Of a DNA stretch of 64,000 bases, positions 51,718 through 61,318 are shown piece after piece (the first letter of the stretch is position 1; every line of letters begins with the position of its first letter). The notes below the pieces were generated by a model, which searched no databases, was not told the origin of the DNA, and saw only the letters and a list, made by a program, of their open reading frames with translations. Both the position numbers and the translations under genes were made by a program. The stretch lies in NCBI GenBank assembly GCA_937928735.1, contig CALFVF010000020.1, forward strand, positions 1 through 64,000. Reading direction: 5' to 3'. This DNA is from an uncultured Verrucomicrobiales bacterium. Lineage in GTDB: Bacteria; Verrucomicrobiota; Verrucomicrobiia; Verrucomicrobiales; Akkermansiaceae.

Positions 51718-52644
51718 TTATTCATTAAGAAATCGAGTGATTTGGCGAACCACTTCTTCGGGGATTTCCTCGACTAGGAAATGATCGTTTTTGGGGTAGA
51801 GGCAAATATTTTCCTCAGGGATACGTAAGTGTTTCTTCAGGAAGGGGAGTTGATCTGTGGTGAGGATTTTGTCCTTTTCTCCCCAGAGTACAAGGGTGTC
51901 TCCTTGGAATTGCTGAAAGACATGGCGATTACTCTCGAGTCTGCTGTAGAGTTTGTCATTGAGGCTTGTGAAGAAGGCGTAGAGGGCTTTGTCACTGCCC
52001 TGTTTCATCGGGGCTACGTAGCCGTAGCATTCTGCAGAGGTGAGTTTGTGGTCATCGGATAGGCCGAGGCTGCGAAATGTCATGCCAAGAATCGCGTCAC
52101 TACTCCAGTCATTGGAATAGGCTTTGATTAGATTCTTATTGAGCATCGTTGGTTTAATCGTTGGAGGGTGGAATCCCTCTTTGTGAATAATGGTGTTTAG
52201 CACGATGAGATCCTTCACGGCTGCCGTGTCTTGGCGCAGCATTTCCCATGCAACAAGGCCACCCATATCATGCATGAGGATAGAATAGTTTGAAATCCCC
52301 AGAGATGCCATAAGCTCTCTGACACGCTTCGCCTGTGCGGCTGGTGTGTAGACCTGCCCATCATCGGCAGGCTTGTCACTATTGCCAAAGCCAAGTAAAT
52401 CTGGAGCTATAACTCTATGATTTTTAGAGAGTTTTGGTATAATTTTACGGTAAACCCATGATGAGGTGGGAACGCCGTGCAGGAGTACAATAGCGTCTCC
52501 AGAGCCTTGATCCGTGTAGGCGAGATTACCTCCTTGAGTGGCTAGTGTGTTTTGTTTTCTCTTGTGATTGGCATAAGGCACCTTTGGCGCAAGAGCACAA
52601 GAAAAGCTCAAAGTAAGCAGTAAGGAGAGAATGAGATATCGCAT
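51718..52644 (-). CDS. Alpha/beta-hydrolase lipoprotein with Asp nucleophile (epoxide hydrolase/dehalogenase group)
   Basis: From the ATG at 52644 it is 308 aa with a lipoprotein-type signal (YLILSLLLTLSFSC, Cys near residue 15). The alpha/beta hydrolase fold shows the oxyanion loop LLHGVPTSSWVYR, cap-side APDLLGFGNSDKPA, and nucleophile elbow LMHDMGGLVAWE with Asp as nucleophile. The triad's acid is in LVLWGEKDKIL and the His in PKNDHFLVEE. In haloalkane dehalogenases the loop has Asn and the elbow has Trp next to Asp; here they are Val and Met, so halide binding is doubtful. An epoxide hydrolase or unknown hydrolase is more likely. Confidence 0.82.
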   Translation of the reverse strand: MRYLILSLLLTLSFSCALAPKVPYANHKRKQNTLATQGGNLAYTDQGSGDAIVLLHGVPTSSWVYRKIIPKLSKNHRVIAPDLLGFGNSDKPADDGQVYTPAAQAKRVRELMASLGISNYSILMHDMGGLVAWEMLRQDTAAVKDLIVLNTIIHKEGFHPPTIKPTMLNKNLIKAYSNDWSSDAILGMTFRSLGLSDDHKLTSAECYGYVAPMKQGSDKALYAFFTSLNDKLYSRLESNRHVFQQFQGDTLVLWGEKDKILTTDQLPFLKKHLRIPEENICLYPKNDHFLVEEIPEEVVRQITRFLNE

Positions 52645-52902
52645 GATAGTGGCAGAACTAAAGAACCTCTGCAGGTTAGGAATGCATCCCACTCACGCAA
52701 AGAAAAATCGCATGTCACTGGAGGAAACTCTCCATACAGAACACGGAACAAACTCACTGCCTGTGATTCACCATCAAACTACCCTAGAGAACTTCGTGTA
52801 CTAGATCACTTCACTCTTGAATGTTCGAGCTGACCGAGTTTTGCTGTGCCACAGCTTTTGAGAGTTCTTACAGTGAGCTCGATTCCATCTTTTTCATCGC
52901 AC

Positions 52903-54699
52903 ATGGCCATTCACCTGACACGCAACTTTTCTATCATCGCACACATCGATCACGGTAAGACGACTTTATCGGATCGTTTGCTGGAGTTCACCCAGACTGT
53001 GGCGCAGCGCGATCAGCAAGACCAACTACTCGACGCCATGGATCTTGAGCGTGAGCGCGGCATCACCATTAAGTCTCACCCAGTGACTATGAGCTATCAG
53101 GCCAAAGACGGGAAGACCTACAAGCTCAACCTTCTCGATACTCCAGGTCACGTGGACTTCTCCTACGAAGTGTCACGCTCGCTCGCTGCCTGTGAGGGGG
53201 CGCTTCTGATCGTGGATGCGGCTCAGGGAGTGGAGGCGCAAACCATGGCGAACCTCCACCTCGCCAATGAACAGGAGCTCAATATTATCCCTGTGATCAA
53301 TAAAATTGATCTCCCATCGTGTGATCTGCCCAAGGTTCACAAGCAGCTCGAAGACATTATTTGCATCCCCGCAGATGAGGCGATTCCTGCTTCTGCAAAA
53401 AACGGTATTGGTATCGAGGATATTCTCGAAGCGATTGTGGAGCGTATTCCAGCTCCCGTGGAGAATGAAGATAAGCTTCTGCGTGCCTCTGTCTTTGATT
53501 CGCTCTACGATGCCTACAGAGGGGTGGTTTCCTATGTTCGTGTGGTCTCAGGTACGATGAAGCGCGGGACGAGAATCAAACTATTCCATACCTCAAAAAC
53601 CTACGAAGTGAAGGAAGTCGGAGTCTTCACACCCGCGATGACGAAGGTGGATGAGCTCGTAGCAGGGGATGTCGGCTATGTGATCGCCAATATGAAGTCG
53701 GCCGCGGAGGTGAAGATCGGCGACACCATGACAGACGCGCAGAAGCCCGCTCTAGAGCCCTTAGATGGTTTCAAGGAAATCCAGCCAATGGTGTTCTCAG
53801 GTATTTATCCAGTGGACACTTCAGACTTTGAGGCGCTCAAGGCCGCTGTTGCTAAGCTTCAGATTAACGATGCCGCGTTTTCCTTTATGGCTGAGAGCTC
53901 AGCGGCTCTCGGCTTTGGTTTCCGCTGTGGATTCCTCGGTCTTCTCCACATGGAGATCATTCAGGAGCGTCTGCGCCGTGAGTTTAATATGGATATTATC
54001 TCGACTTATCCGTCTGTGATTTATGAGGTCACTCGCACAGATGGCAGTGAGCTAATTGTGGATAATCCCTGCATGCTGCCAGATGCCCAGTCGATTCAGG
54101 AAATCCGCGAGCCTATGGTGCGCGTCTTTATCATGATTCCAGGCGACTACATTGGTGATATGATGAAGCTGGTGATGGATAAGCGCGGTGAGATGGAGAA
54201 TACAGAGACCATTGATGACCAGCGAGTCATGCTCACAGCGCGCCTGCCACTAGCAGAAATATTAGTCGACTTTAATGATCGCCTGAAGTCCATGACCCGT
54301 GGCTATGGCTCCATGGACTATGAGCATGCGGGCTATCGCCCTGATAAAATGGTGAAAATGGATATCTTGATCGCCGGTGAGCCGGTGGATGCCTTCGCGA
54401 CCATTGTCCATAGAGACAAAGCTGAGACCTATGGCAGACACCTCGCTGGTAAGCTCAAGGAAGTCATTCCTCAGCAGCTCTTTGTTGTGGCCATTCAGGC
54501 AGCGATCGGGGGGAAGATCGTGGCTCGTGAATCCATTTCTGCGATGCGCAAGAACGTGACAGCGAAGTGCTATGGTGGTGATATTTCGCGTAAGCGGAAA
54601 TTGCTCGAAAAGCAGAAAAAAGGAAAAGCGAAGATGAAGGCGATCGGCAAGGTCAACATCCCTCAAGACGCCTTTATTAAGGTTCTCAAAAATGACTAG
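52903..54699 (+). CDS. lepA: Elongation factor 4 (LepA), translational GTPase
   Basis: Ribosomal GTPase EF4, 598 aa from the ATG at 52903. A start at 52846 would add 19 residues outside the family. G1 motif AHIDHGKTTLSDRLLE, switch II LDTPGHVDFSYEVSRSLA, G4 NKIDLP and G5 SAKNGIGIEDIL are all present. The LepA-specific GFRCGFLGLLHMEIIQERL and C-terminal region (KRKLLEKQKKGKAKMKAIGK, then VNIPQDAFI) identify it. Cytosolic or membrane-associated. Alone on its strand, with pyrH 127 bases on. Confidence 0.96.
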   Translation: MAIHLTRNFSIIAHIDHGKTTLSDRLLEFTQTVAQRDQQDQLLDAMDLERERGITIKSHPVTMSYQAKDGKTYKLNLLDTPGHVDFSYEVSRSLAACEGALLIVDAAQGVEAQTMANLHLANEQELNIIPVINKIDLPSCDLPKVHKQLEDIICIPADEAIPASAKNGIGIEDILEAIVERIPAPVENEDKLLRASVFDSLYDAYRGVVSYVRVVSGTMKRGTRIKLFHTSKTYEVKEVGVFTPAMTKVDELVAGDVGYVIANMKSAAEVKIGDTMTDAQKPALEPLDGFKEIQPMVFSGIYPVDTSDFEALKAAVAKLQINDAAFSFMAESSAALGFGFRCGFLGLLHMEIIQERLRREFNMDIISTYPSVIYEVTRTDGSELIVDNPCMLPDAQSIQEIREPMVRVFIMIPGDYIGDMMKLVMDKRGEMENTETIDDQRVMLTARLPLAEILVDFNDRLKSMTRGYGSMDYEHAGYRPDKMVKMDILIAGEPVDAFATIVHRDKAETYGRHLAGKLKEVIPQQLFVVAIQAAIGGKIVARESISAMRKNVTAKCYGGDISRKRKLLEKQKKGKAKMKAIGKVNIPQDAFIKVLKND

Positions 54700-54826
54700 A
54701 TGGAATCGACCAGACGAGACTGACCTTGGTCACTCATTTCAAAAGACGACGCATTCTCTGGAAAGTGACTTTTTCTCTTTCCCCAAACGAGGCGTTTTGT
54801 TTCTCTCAATACAATAAAATATCACA

Positions 54827-55549
54827 ATGAGTAGTACGAAGCGATCATTCCAGCGAGTGGTTCTCAAACTAAGCGGAGAAGCCCTCCGTGAAGTAGGGAG
54901 CAAAGATAATATTTCACCAGAAATTGTTGGCAGGATAGCAACAGAAATTGTGGAAGCAAAGAGAGCTGGTGTGGAAATCGCCATTGTTGTCGGCGGTGGT
55001 AATTTCTGGCGCGGAGCCAGTGCCAGTGCCCGTGGGATGGATCGTCCTACAGCGGACTACGTGGGTATGCTGGCCACAGTGATGAATGCTCTCGCACTAC
55101 AGAGTGCTCTGGAGGCCGAGCAGGTAGAAGCTGTCGTCATGTCTGCCATTGAGATGCAAAATGTCGCCGAAACCTTTATCCGCAGAAAGGCCAATCGTCA
55201 CCTCTCCGATGGCAGAGTCGTTATCTTTGCGGCAGGTACAGGAAGTCCCTTCTTCTCCACAGACACCACATCAGCCCTCAGAGCCAATGAAATTAATGCT
55301 GATGCGGTGCTCAAGGCCACAATGGTGGATGGCGTGTATGACTCTGATCCGAAGAAAAACCCAGATGCCGTGCGCTACGACACAGTCTCTTTCCACGAGT
55401 GTATTTCCCAGCAACTCCAAGTCATGGACTCCACAGCCTTTAGTCTCTGCATGGAGAATGACATCCCCATCATCGTCTTCGACCTAGGAGTGGACGGCAA
55501 TATCACCAAGGCACTGGGAGGAGCGACTATCGGTACCGTTGTTAGCTGA
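54827..55549 (+). CDS. pyrH: Uridylate kinase
   Basis: Bacterial UMP kinase (amino-acid kinase family), converting UMP to UDP; hexameric and allosteric. 240 aa. Motifs: RVVLKLSGEALRE at residues 9-21, IVVGGGNFWRGAS near 55, the UMP site MDRPTADYVGMLATVMNALA, GTGSPFFSTDTTSALRANEI near 142, and KATMVDGVYDSDPKKNPDA. It precedes frr, the usual pyrH-frr order; 56 bases separate them. No Shine-Dalgarno is obvious. Confidence 0.96.
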   Translation: MSSTKRSFQRVVLKLSGEALREVGSKDNISPEIVGRIATEIVEAKRAGVEIAIVVGGGNFWRGASASARGMDRPTADYVGMLATVMNALALQSALEAEQVEAVVMSAIEMQNVAETFIRRKANRHLSDGRVVIFAAGTGSPFFSTDTTSALRANEINADAVLKATMVDGVYDSDPKKNPDAVRYDTVSFHECISQQLQVMDSTAFSLCMENDIPIIVFDLGVDGNITKALGGATIGTVVS

Positions 55550-55605
55550 TGGAGTGAATAAACAGATTTTGTTAGATATTAAATATATAAAACCAATCAA
55601 TACTT

Positions 55606-56172
55606 ATGGATCCTGATACAGTCACATTAGAAGTAGAAACTGCTATGGAAGCGGCACTTGAGAACATGGCCAAAGAGTTCGCCGGAGTGCGCACCGGTAA
55701 AGCCTCACCAGCTCTCGTGGAAAATGTAGAGATCGAAGTGAAAGCCTACGGCAGTAAGATGCGTCTGCGCGAGCTCGCCGTCATCACGACTCCTGAGCCG
55801 CGCCAGATTATCGTGCAGCCCTTTGACCCATCCACAGTGGAAGATATAGACAAAGGCATTCGTGAGGCTCAATTAGGCTTTAACCCTGTGAATGAAGGCA
55901 AGCAGCTGCGCCTACCAGTGCCTGATCTGACTGAAGAGCGCCGTAAAGAAATGGTCAAGCGCGTGAAGGGAATCGCCGAAGACACCAAAGTGCGTATCCG
56001 CTCCTGCCGCAAGGAAGGCATGGATCAGGGCAAAAAGATGAAGAATGAGAAAATTCTCGGCGAAGATGCCCAACGTGACTTCGAAGCTCAAATTCAAGAA
56101 ATCACCGATCGCTACGCGAAACGCGCGGATGAAGAAACTGCCGCGAAGGAAAAAGATATCATGACTGTCTAG
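55606..56172 (+). CDS. frr: Ribosome recycling factor
   Basis: Splits post-termination ribosomes together with EF-G. 188 aa, normal. The hallmark FAGVRTGKASPALVENVEIE is near residue 25, followed by YGSKMRLRELAVITTPEPRQ and IVQPFDPSTV, the RLPVPDLTEERRKEMVKRVK helix near 105 and the end QEITDRYAKRADEETAAKEK. Follows pyrH on the same strand. Confidence 0.96.
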   Translation: MDPDTVTLEVETAMEAALENMAKEFAGVRTGKASPALVENVEIEVKAYGSKMRLRELAVITTPEPRQIIVQPFDPSTVEDIDKGIREAQLGFNPVNEGKQLRLPVPDLTEERRKEMVKRVKGIAEDTKVRIRSCRKEGMDQGKKMKNEKILGEDAQRDFEAQIQEITDRYAKRADEETAAKEKDIMTV

Positions 56173-56280
56173 GTCAGTTGGTAGAGTAAGTTCAGGTTAA
56201 ATAAATATGAGCTTTTTTAATCTTTCATTTATGACAAGTTAATTTGTCTCAATCATCAGAAAACCATATAGTCTAACCCT

Positions 56281-56655
56281 ATGAAAAACCTAATACTTGC
56301 GGCTGTATCACTTACTTTAACTTCATCGTTATTCGCTGAGGAGGCTCCAAAAGCAGAAACTAAATTCTTAGAAACTCTTCTTACTGCCGCTGAAGAGAAT
56401 GATTTGGATAAGTTCGAGTCAATCTGTGATGACAACATGAAGGAAGCTATGACAGAAGACACTCTCAATGAAGTCTCTTCCCAAGTTTCACCACTCATGA
56501 AAGAAGGGTATAAAAAAGTCTATATGGGATCTCTTGATAGAGGTGGGTTTAAAACGTATTTCTGGAAAATTGATTTTGATCAAGACGATACCCCAGATGT
56601 CTTAGCTGAATTATCGACGAGTGAGGATAAAGTGACTGGATTTATACTTCGGTAA
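56281..56655 (+). CDS. Small exported protein, unknown
   Basis: Exported 124-residue protein with a signal peptide (MKNLILAAVSLTLTSSLFAE). The mature part is acidic with a helical region (FLETLLTAAEENDLDKFESI) and a beta-like end (GGFKTYFWKIDFDQDDTPDV). It resembles the DUF3887/NTF2-like type in outline only, so I do not name it. Followed by a strong terminator at 56721, so it is a single-gene unit. Confidence 0.6.
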   Translation: MKNLILAAVSLTLTSSLFAEEAPKAETKFLETLLTAAEENDLDKFESICDDNMKEAMTEDTLNEVSSQVSPLMKEGYKKVYMGSLDRGGFKTYFWKIDFDQDDTPDVLAELSTSEDKVTGFILR

Positions 56656-56720
56656 GGAGAAACTATCTATCTACACCGTTGATTTCAGCGCAACAGCACG
56701 AATAAGCGAACACCCATTCA

Positions 56721-56748
56721 CGCGATCCATCTGGATCGCGTTCTTTTT
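56721..56748 (+). terminator. Rho-independent terminator, copy 1
   Basis: CGCGATCC (56721-56728), loop ATCT, GGATCGCG (56733-56740), then TTCTTTTT. The 32 bases 56717-56748 recur with one mismatch at 58803-58834, on the other side of the hexosaminidase gene. Confidence 0.85.
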
Positions 56749-56855
56749 AGGATTTTAAAGGTAGCACTCACGTTCTAGCGTCAGTACTAGGATATATGAT
56801 GAATTTTTCTAAATAAGATTGTAACCATAAAGTCGAAACGCAATATACTCAAGTA

Positions 56856-58730
56856 ATGCAGGTATATTTTATCATGTTGGTAGCCATTTTGGTATGCTCG
56901 CCTTTGAGTTTTGCTATTGATATAACGCCTACTCCTAGAGTTGTTAGTTCAAGTAATCAATTTTTTAAACTTCCTAGCATAGTCTATGCTGAAGAAGAGT
57001 TTAAACCACAGGCCAAAGCTCTCGTTTCTGCACTTAAGCTAATTACAAAAGAAAATATTTCATTCACTTCCAAGCCTATTGGAATTAATTTAGTCAAGGA
57101 ACCACATCTTTTGGAGGAAGAATATAGAATATCTATAGGTTCCCAAATTATTTTGAGTGCATCTACCACGACTGCTATGGCTCACGCTACGGCGAGTTTC
57201 CTCCAATTGATTGGTACAACAAAACAGGGAGAATGGGTCAGTCTGGGTGCGAAAATCCAAGATTCTCCAGATTATCCTTTTCGCTGTTTTATGGTTGACC
57301 TCGGCAGAAATCCGCATTCACCAACTACACTGCGGCGTGTGGTTGATATGCTTTGGCTAACAAAGACCAATTACTTGCACCTTCACTTAAGTGACGACCA
57401 GCTCTTTTCGTTCCCTTCCACTGCTTATCCAGATTTGCTAAGTGCGAACGCCGGTTGGACTTTAAAAGATTGGCAGGAGCTTGAAGTATACAGTCAAGCA
57501 CGAGGTGTCACTCTTATTCCTGAACTCGATGTTCCAGCTCATTCTAGTATTTTACGTAAAAAATATCCAAGAGTATTTGGCCAAACACCTACAGAACTGG
57601 CATCCTTAGAGTCTTCGCGCAAAGCACTCACAGAGCTTTTAGGTGAAATGATGGATGTTTTTGTTTCCAGTCCTTTTGTACATATTGGGGCTGATGAAGC
57701 TGCAGGTGTTCCTGAAGAACTCCAAAGAGAGTTTATAAACTATCTTAATGAGTTTATTCAGAGTCGTGGGCGTCAGACGATAGCTTGGGAAGGTCCACGT
57801 GAAGGAGAGGGTAGTAATGCTGTGGCTCAAAATGTTATCTTTATGAATTGGCGCTCTGTTGAGTTTCCTCCTGACGATATGCTGGCTGCTGGGCATTCTG
57901 TTATTAATGCAACTTGGGATCCACTCTACATAGTAGATCATTATCCAAGGACTATGTTTACAGCTGTTTCTTCAAAGCAGTGTTATAATTTTAATATAAA
58001 ACGATTTAAGCACGTTAATCCTAGTTTTGGGACATATCATAAGCCATTGTATATTAGAAAAAATAAAGCATTGTTAGGATTTTGTATGCCTTGGTGGGAA
58101 GGCCGTGAAGAAAACCTCTTTCCGATCTGTAGACAGCGGATAAATGCTGTGTCTGCGCGAGCGTGGAATGATAAGGCAGAGAAATCGTTCTCTTCTTTTC
58201 TTCTGCGTGATGCTAAATTAAACATTCTTCTTGATAAAATTCACCCTTGGAAAGGTGAAACTCCTACTGGAGGTTGGCCAGATCAAATTAGGACTATTAC
58301 ACCAGGCAATTTAGCACATGGTAAAACTGTAAAAGTATCATCGGGAGGTGCTCAACCTCTCTTTCACCCACAACGCCTTACTAATGGAATAACAGATCCA
58401 TTTGATCATTTTTTAGGATATCCCACTCAACCTAAAGCTCTCGAAATCGTTATTGATTTGGGAAAAATTGTAGAGATAGAAAAGGTGCATATCTTTGAAA
58501 TGGCTTCTAGGGAAAGCTGGGAAAAATATAAGCTCTATTCTTCGCGTGATCTTAAAAATAAGCAGTTACTAGGAGAAGCAAGCCAAGGTGATCGTAAGGA
58601 TAAAAATAACATCGTTTTCACGGCAAAGCCTCACAGAGCGCGTTACATTATTATCGAAACAGAAGGGTGCCAAAATCTTACTTTTCCAAGTTTTTCTAGA
58701 CTTTGTGAAGTTATGGTTTTTGCGCCATAG
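56856..58730 (+). CDS. Secreted GH20 beta-N-acetylhexosaminidase
   Basis: A 624-residue exported enzyme that removes terminal GlcNAc/GalNAc from glycans. Signal peptide in residues 1-20 (LVAILVCSPLSFA). N-terminal GH20b domain to about 135, then the GH20 barrel from 140 to 450 with FMVDLGRNPHSPTTLRRVVD, LHLHLSDDQLFSFPS, GVTLIPELDVPAHSS and the catalytic pair Asp280-Glu281 in HIGADEA (usually HxGGDE). Residues 480-624 form a discoidin/F5-8-type sugar-binding domain (VEIEKVHIFEMASRESWEKY). The gene is distinctly AT-rich compared with neighbours and is bracketed by near-identical terminators, suggesting acquisition. Confidence 0.9.
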   Translation: MQVYFIMLVAILVCSPLSFAIDITPTPRVVSSSNQFFKLPSIVYAEEEFKPQAKALVSALKLITKENISFTSKPIGINLVKEPHLLEEEYRISIGSQIILSASTTTAMAHATASFLQLIGTTKQGEWVSLGAKIQDSPDYPFRCFMVDLGRNPHSPTTLRRVVDMLWLTKTNYLHLHLSDDQLFSFPSTAYPDLLSANAGWTLKDWQELEVYSQARGVTLIPELDVPAHSSILRKKYPRVFGQTPTELASLESSRKALTELLGEMMDVFVSSPFVHIGADEAAGVPEELQREFINYLNEFIQSRGRQTIAWEGPREGEGSNAVAQNVIFMNWRSVEFPPDDMLAAGHSVINATWDPLYIVDHYPRTMFTAVSSKQCYNFNIKRFKHVNPSFGTYHKPLYIRKNKALLGFCMPWWEGREENLFPICRQRINAVSARAWNDKAEKSFSSFLLRDAKLNILLDKIHPWKGETPTGGWPDQIRTITPGNLAHGKTVKVSSGGAQPLFHPQRLTNGITDPFDHFLGYPTQPKALEIVIDLGKIVEIEKVHIFEMASRESWEKYKLYSSRDLKNKQLLGEASQGDRKDKNNIVFTAKPHRARYIIIETEGCQNLTFPSFSRLCEVMVFAP

Positions 58731-58806
58731 ATAGAATTCTTGGAGGTGTGCATCATATAAATATATGGATTCTTTGTGCTCGAAATTGAATTGGATCTTG
58801 TTTTCA

Positions 58807-58836
58807 CGCGATCCATCTGGATTGCGTTCTTTTTTT
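58807..58836 (+). terminator. Rho-independent terminator, copy 2
   Basis: CGCGATCC (58807-58814), loop ATCT, GGATTGCG (58819-58826), with one G-T pair, followed by TTC and a run of T. Almost identical to the terminator at 56721, which lies before the hexosaminidase gene. Confidence 0.85.
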
Positions 58837-58877
58837 ATGTTTTCATGGATAGTTCGCGTACTCTAGTGTAGGTACTG

Positions 58878-61301
58878 ATGCATATGGAGATGGATGATGT
58901 CAGTTATTGTGGAGCTTGTGAGAGCGCGATGGACGTCACGATGCTCTCTCCATATACCAATGCCCAATGTCCTTCTTGTGGTGCACTCAACCGTGTGAAG
59001 ACAGATCTAGGCTCCTACACACTCACCAAACGTGTTGGAACGGGGGGGATGAGTCTTGTCTTCCGTGCCACGGATGTGCAACTGGGTCGAAATGTTGCCA
59101 TAAAGATTCTCAATGAGGAATTCTCTATGGATCAGCAGAGAATCGCCCAGTTCGAGCAGGAGGCAAAAATCACAGCAGCCATTAGTCATCCACACTGTGT
59201 GCGAGTCTATACAGTCGGGCAGGCCTTTCGCCGTTTCTATATTGCGATGGAGTTGGTGGCTGGAGGAAGTCTTGAGGAGCTGATGCAGGATGGTGAGGCT
59301 CTGGATGAGGGGCGTATGCTCGCAGTGGCCATGCAGGTGAATAATGGCTTAGATGCTGCCTATCAATCTGGTCTGATTCACCGCGATATTAAACCTGGAA
59401 ATATTCTTTTTGATACAGAGGGGAATGTGAAAATTGTCGATTTTGGATTAGCGCTAGTCACTCAGGGAGGAGCTGCAAAAGCCGAAGAAATCTGGGCGAC
59501 CCCTTATTATGTATCACCTGAGACCTTGGATAATTTAGAAGAGGACTTCCGCAGTGATATGTACGCTCTAGGAGCCACTCTGTATCACGCGCTCTCTGGA
59601 GTACCTCCATTCACAGTGGAAACTCGCTCCACTACGGAGTTAAAAAAAATCAAACAGACGATCCCACGGCTCAAGAAAGTAGCACCTTGGCTCAGTAAGG
59701 AAACTTGCTATGTCGTAGACCGCGCGATGGCCTTTGCTCCCAAAGACCGCTTTAAGAGCTACCGAGAAATGTACGCGGCACTTGAGGCCGCAGAGAATGT
59801 TGCTCGAAGCACGGTATCGGCTCCCAGTGATTCTGCTAAGGTCGCTACTCCACAAACTCCACGAGACCCTCTAAAGCAATGGCTGATTCCCGCGAGTCTA
59901 GTGGCTGTATTTTTACTTATCGTCGCCCTCTGGAAATACACAGGTGATAGGAAAGAAGAGGCAGAACTAGCGTCTTCACTGATGGTGAGTGGCGAGGAGG
60001 AGAACCAAGAATTATGGCTCGCCATTGGCAAAGAATATAATTCCGCCCAAGACCTCATGCGAAGAGGGAACTATAAAGATGCAGGTCTAAAATTTGCAGG
60101 TCTAATGCGTAATGAAACGGTGGTAGAGCCCACAGTTTCTCTTGTTTGCTTACAGGCGACAATTTCTTCATTGCTTGATGGGCGCTCATGGGAGGCGAGA
60201 AAGACAGTGTCTGAGAAGATGCGCGTGGATAAGCAAAATGACCAGAGAGATGATGTGGACAAGGTCTTGTCTGGTAGGATCCAACAAGGTATGGAGCGCT
60301 TAATGGTGTTAGATCCAGTGCGGCCTGTTGAAGTCGACCAAAAGAAAGACCCAGTAGGCTATATTCTCACTTTCGCCTCAGCGCTCAAAAACTGGGAACA
60401 AGGGAGCTGGAATGAGGCGGTTGAGCTCTTTGAGACCGTGAGAAAAACCAGACTCAACGACGACATAAGAGAGCTCCAATACTATAAGAGCATTAGCCAA
60501 AATTATCTCAATGATTATAAGACGTTGAAGCCATTTTTAAAAGGTATGGCGCCAAAGTCCATTAAGGAGGTGAAGGAAACTCAGACAAAGATTAACGCGA
60601 TGGCGAAGAAGTTGCAGACCAGGGGTAGAGCCCAGTTTCAGGTGCGTGCGTGGCGAGAGCAGTTAGAGCGCTATAATAGCCAGTTCACTAAAGAGCGTGC
60701 TGAGCAGAATCGTCAAAATCAAAAAGAGCGCGAACAAGCTCAGAGAAAAAATGAGGCTGATTTCGAGGAGTTGAAGCAAAAAGTAAGGAATGCCACGCGC
60801 TTGAGAAACTTCGCCCGAGTGTCTCGACTATTACATGGAGCAGAAGTTGATAGTCTAGAGAAGCAGCAGTGGATTGAGCAGCAGCTCTACCTCGCTAAGG
60901 GGGCAGATGAATTTATTCGCTCCATTGAGTATAATACCTTAGAGAAGGAATTTTATTTTTCTGGAGCATCACTACAAGGAGAGGAGTTTGAGCGGGTCAA
61001 AGGCAGCTCTGCGAAAGGACTGATTGTTGAGAGTGAACAAGGGGATAAAGTGCTAGCCTGGAAAGACCTCACCAATGACACCATGCTCGCTCTCTACAGC
61101 GCCACTAAGTCGGAAGACACGAGTGAAGAGGAAGAAATGCAGCGTCTAGAATACGCTATTGGTTTCGCCTGGCTCATAGGGGAATACGAAAAGGCACAGC
61201 TAGCGGCGACTACTCTCATAGCTCAGGCCAAAGACGATGCTTTTGCGAAGCGCTGGGCATTATTAACCGAAGGTACTGAGTTAGATCATTCTGACCAATA
61301 A
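58878..61301 (+). CDS. Ser/Thr protein kinase with N-terminal zinc ribbon and C-terminal extension
   Basis: An 807-residue Hanks-type kinase. An N-terminal zinc ribbon has Cys11-x2-Cys14 and Cys31-x2-Cys34. The kinase domain covers residues 47-305: glycine loop GTGGMSLVFRA, VAIKIL with Lys75, HRDIKPGNILF from 168, DFGLALVTQ from 188, and WATPYYVSPETLD. One membrane helix follows (WLIPASLVAVFLLIVALW, 335-352). The outer 450 residues are helical and charged, with a coiled-coil stretch (RAEQNRQNQKEREQAQRKNE) near 610 and no recognisable domain. Single gene between GH20 and glnD; its stop is 17 bases from the glnD stop (convergent). Confidence 0.9.
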   Translation: MHMEMDDVSYCGACESAMDVTMLSPYTNAQCPSCGALNRVKTDLGSYTLTKRVGTGGMSLVFRATDVQLGRNVAIKILNEEFSMDQQRIAQFEQEAKITAAISHPHCVRVYTVGQAFRRFYIAMELVAGGSLEELMQDGEALDEGRMLAVAMQVNNGLDAAYQSGLIHRDIKPGNILFDTEGNVKIVDFGLALVTQGGAAKAEEIWATPYYVSPETLDNLEEDFRSDMYALGATLYHALSGVPPFTVETRSTTELKKIKQTIPRLKKVAPWLSKETCYVVDRAMAFAPKDRFKSYREMYAALEAAENVARSTVSAPSDSAKVATPQTPRDPLKQWLIPASLVAVFLLIVALWKYTGDRKEEAELASSLMVSGEEENQELWLAIGKEYNSAQDLMRRGNYKDAGLKFAGLMRNETVVEPTVSLVCLQATISSLLDGRSWEARKTVSEKMRVDKQNDQRDDVDKVLSGRIQQGMERLMVLDPVRPVEVDQKKDPVGYILTFASALKNWEQGSWNEAVELFETVRKTRLNDDIRELQYYKSISQNYLNDYKTLKPFLKGMAPKSIKEVKETQTKINAMAKKLQTRGRAQFQVRAWREQLERYNSQFTKERAEQNRQNQKEREQAQRKNEADFEELKQKVRNATRLRNFARVSRLLHGAEVDSLEKQQWIEQQLYLAKGADEFIRSIEYNTLEKEFYFSGASLQGEEFERVKGSSAKGLIVESEQGDKVLAWKDLTNDTMLALYSATKSEDTSEEEEMQRLEYAIGFAWLIGEYEKAQLAATTLIAQAKDDAFAKRWALLTEGTELDHSDQ

Positions 61302-61318
61302 CTCGTAATCTACGTTAG

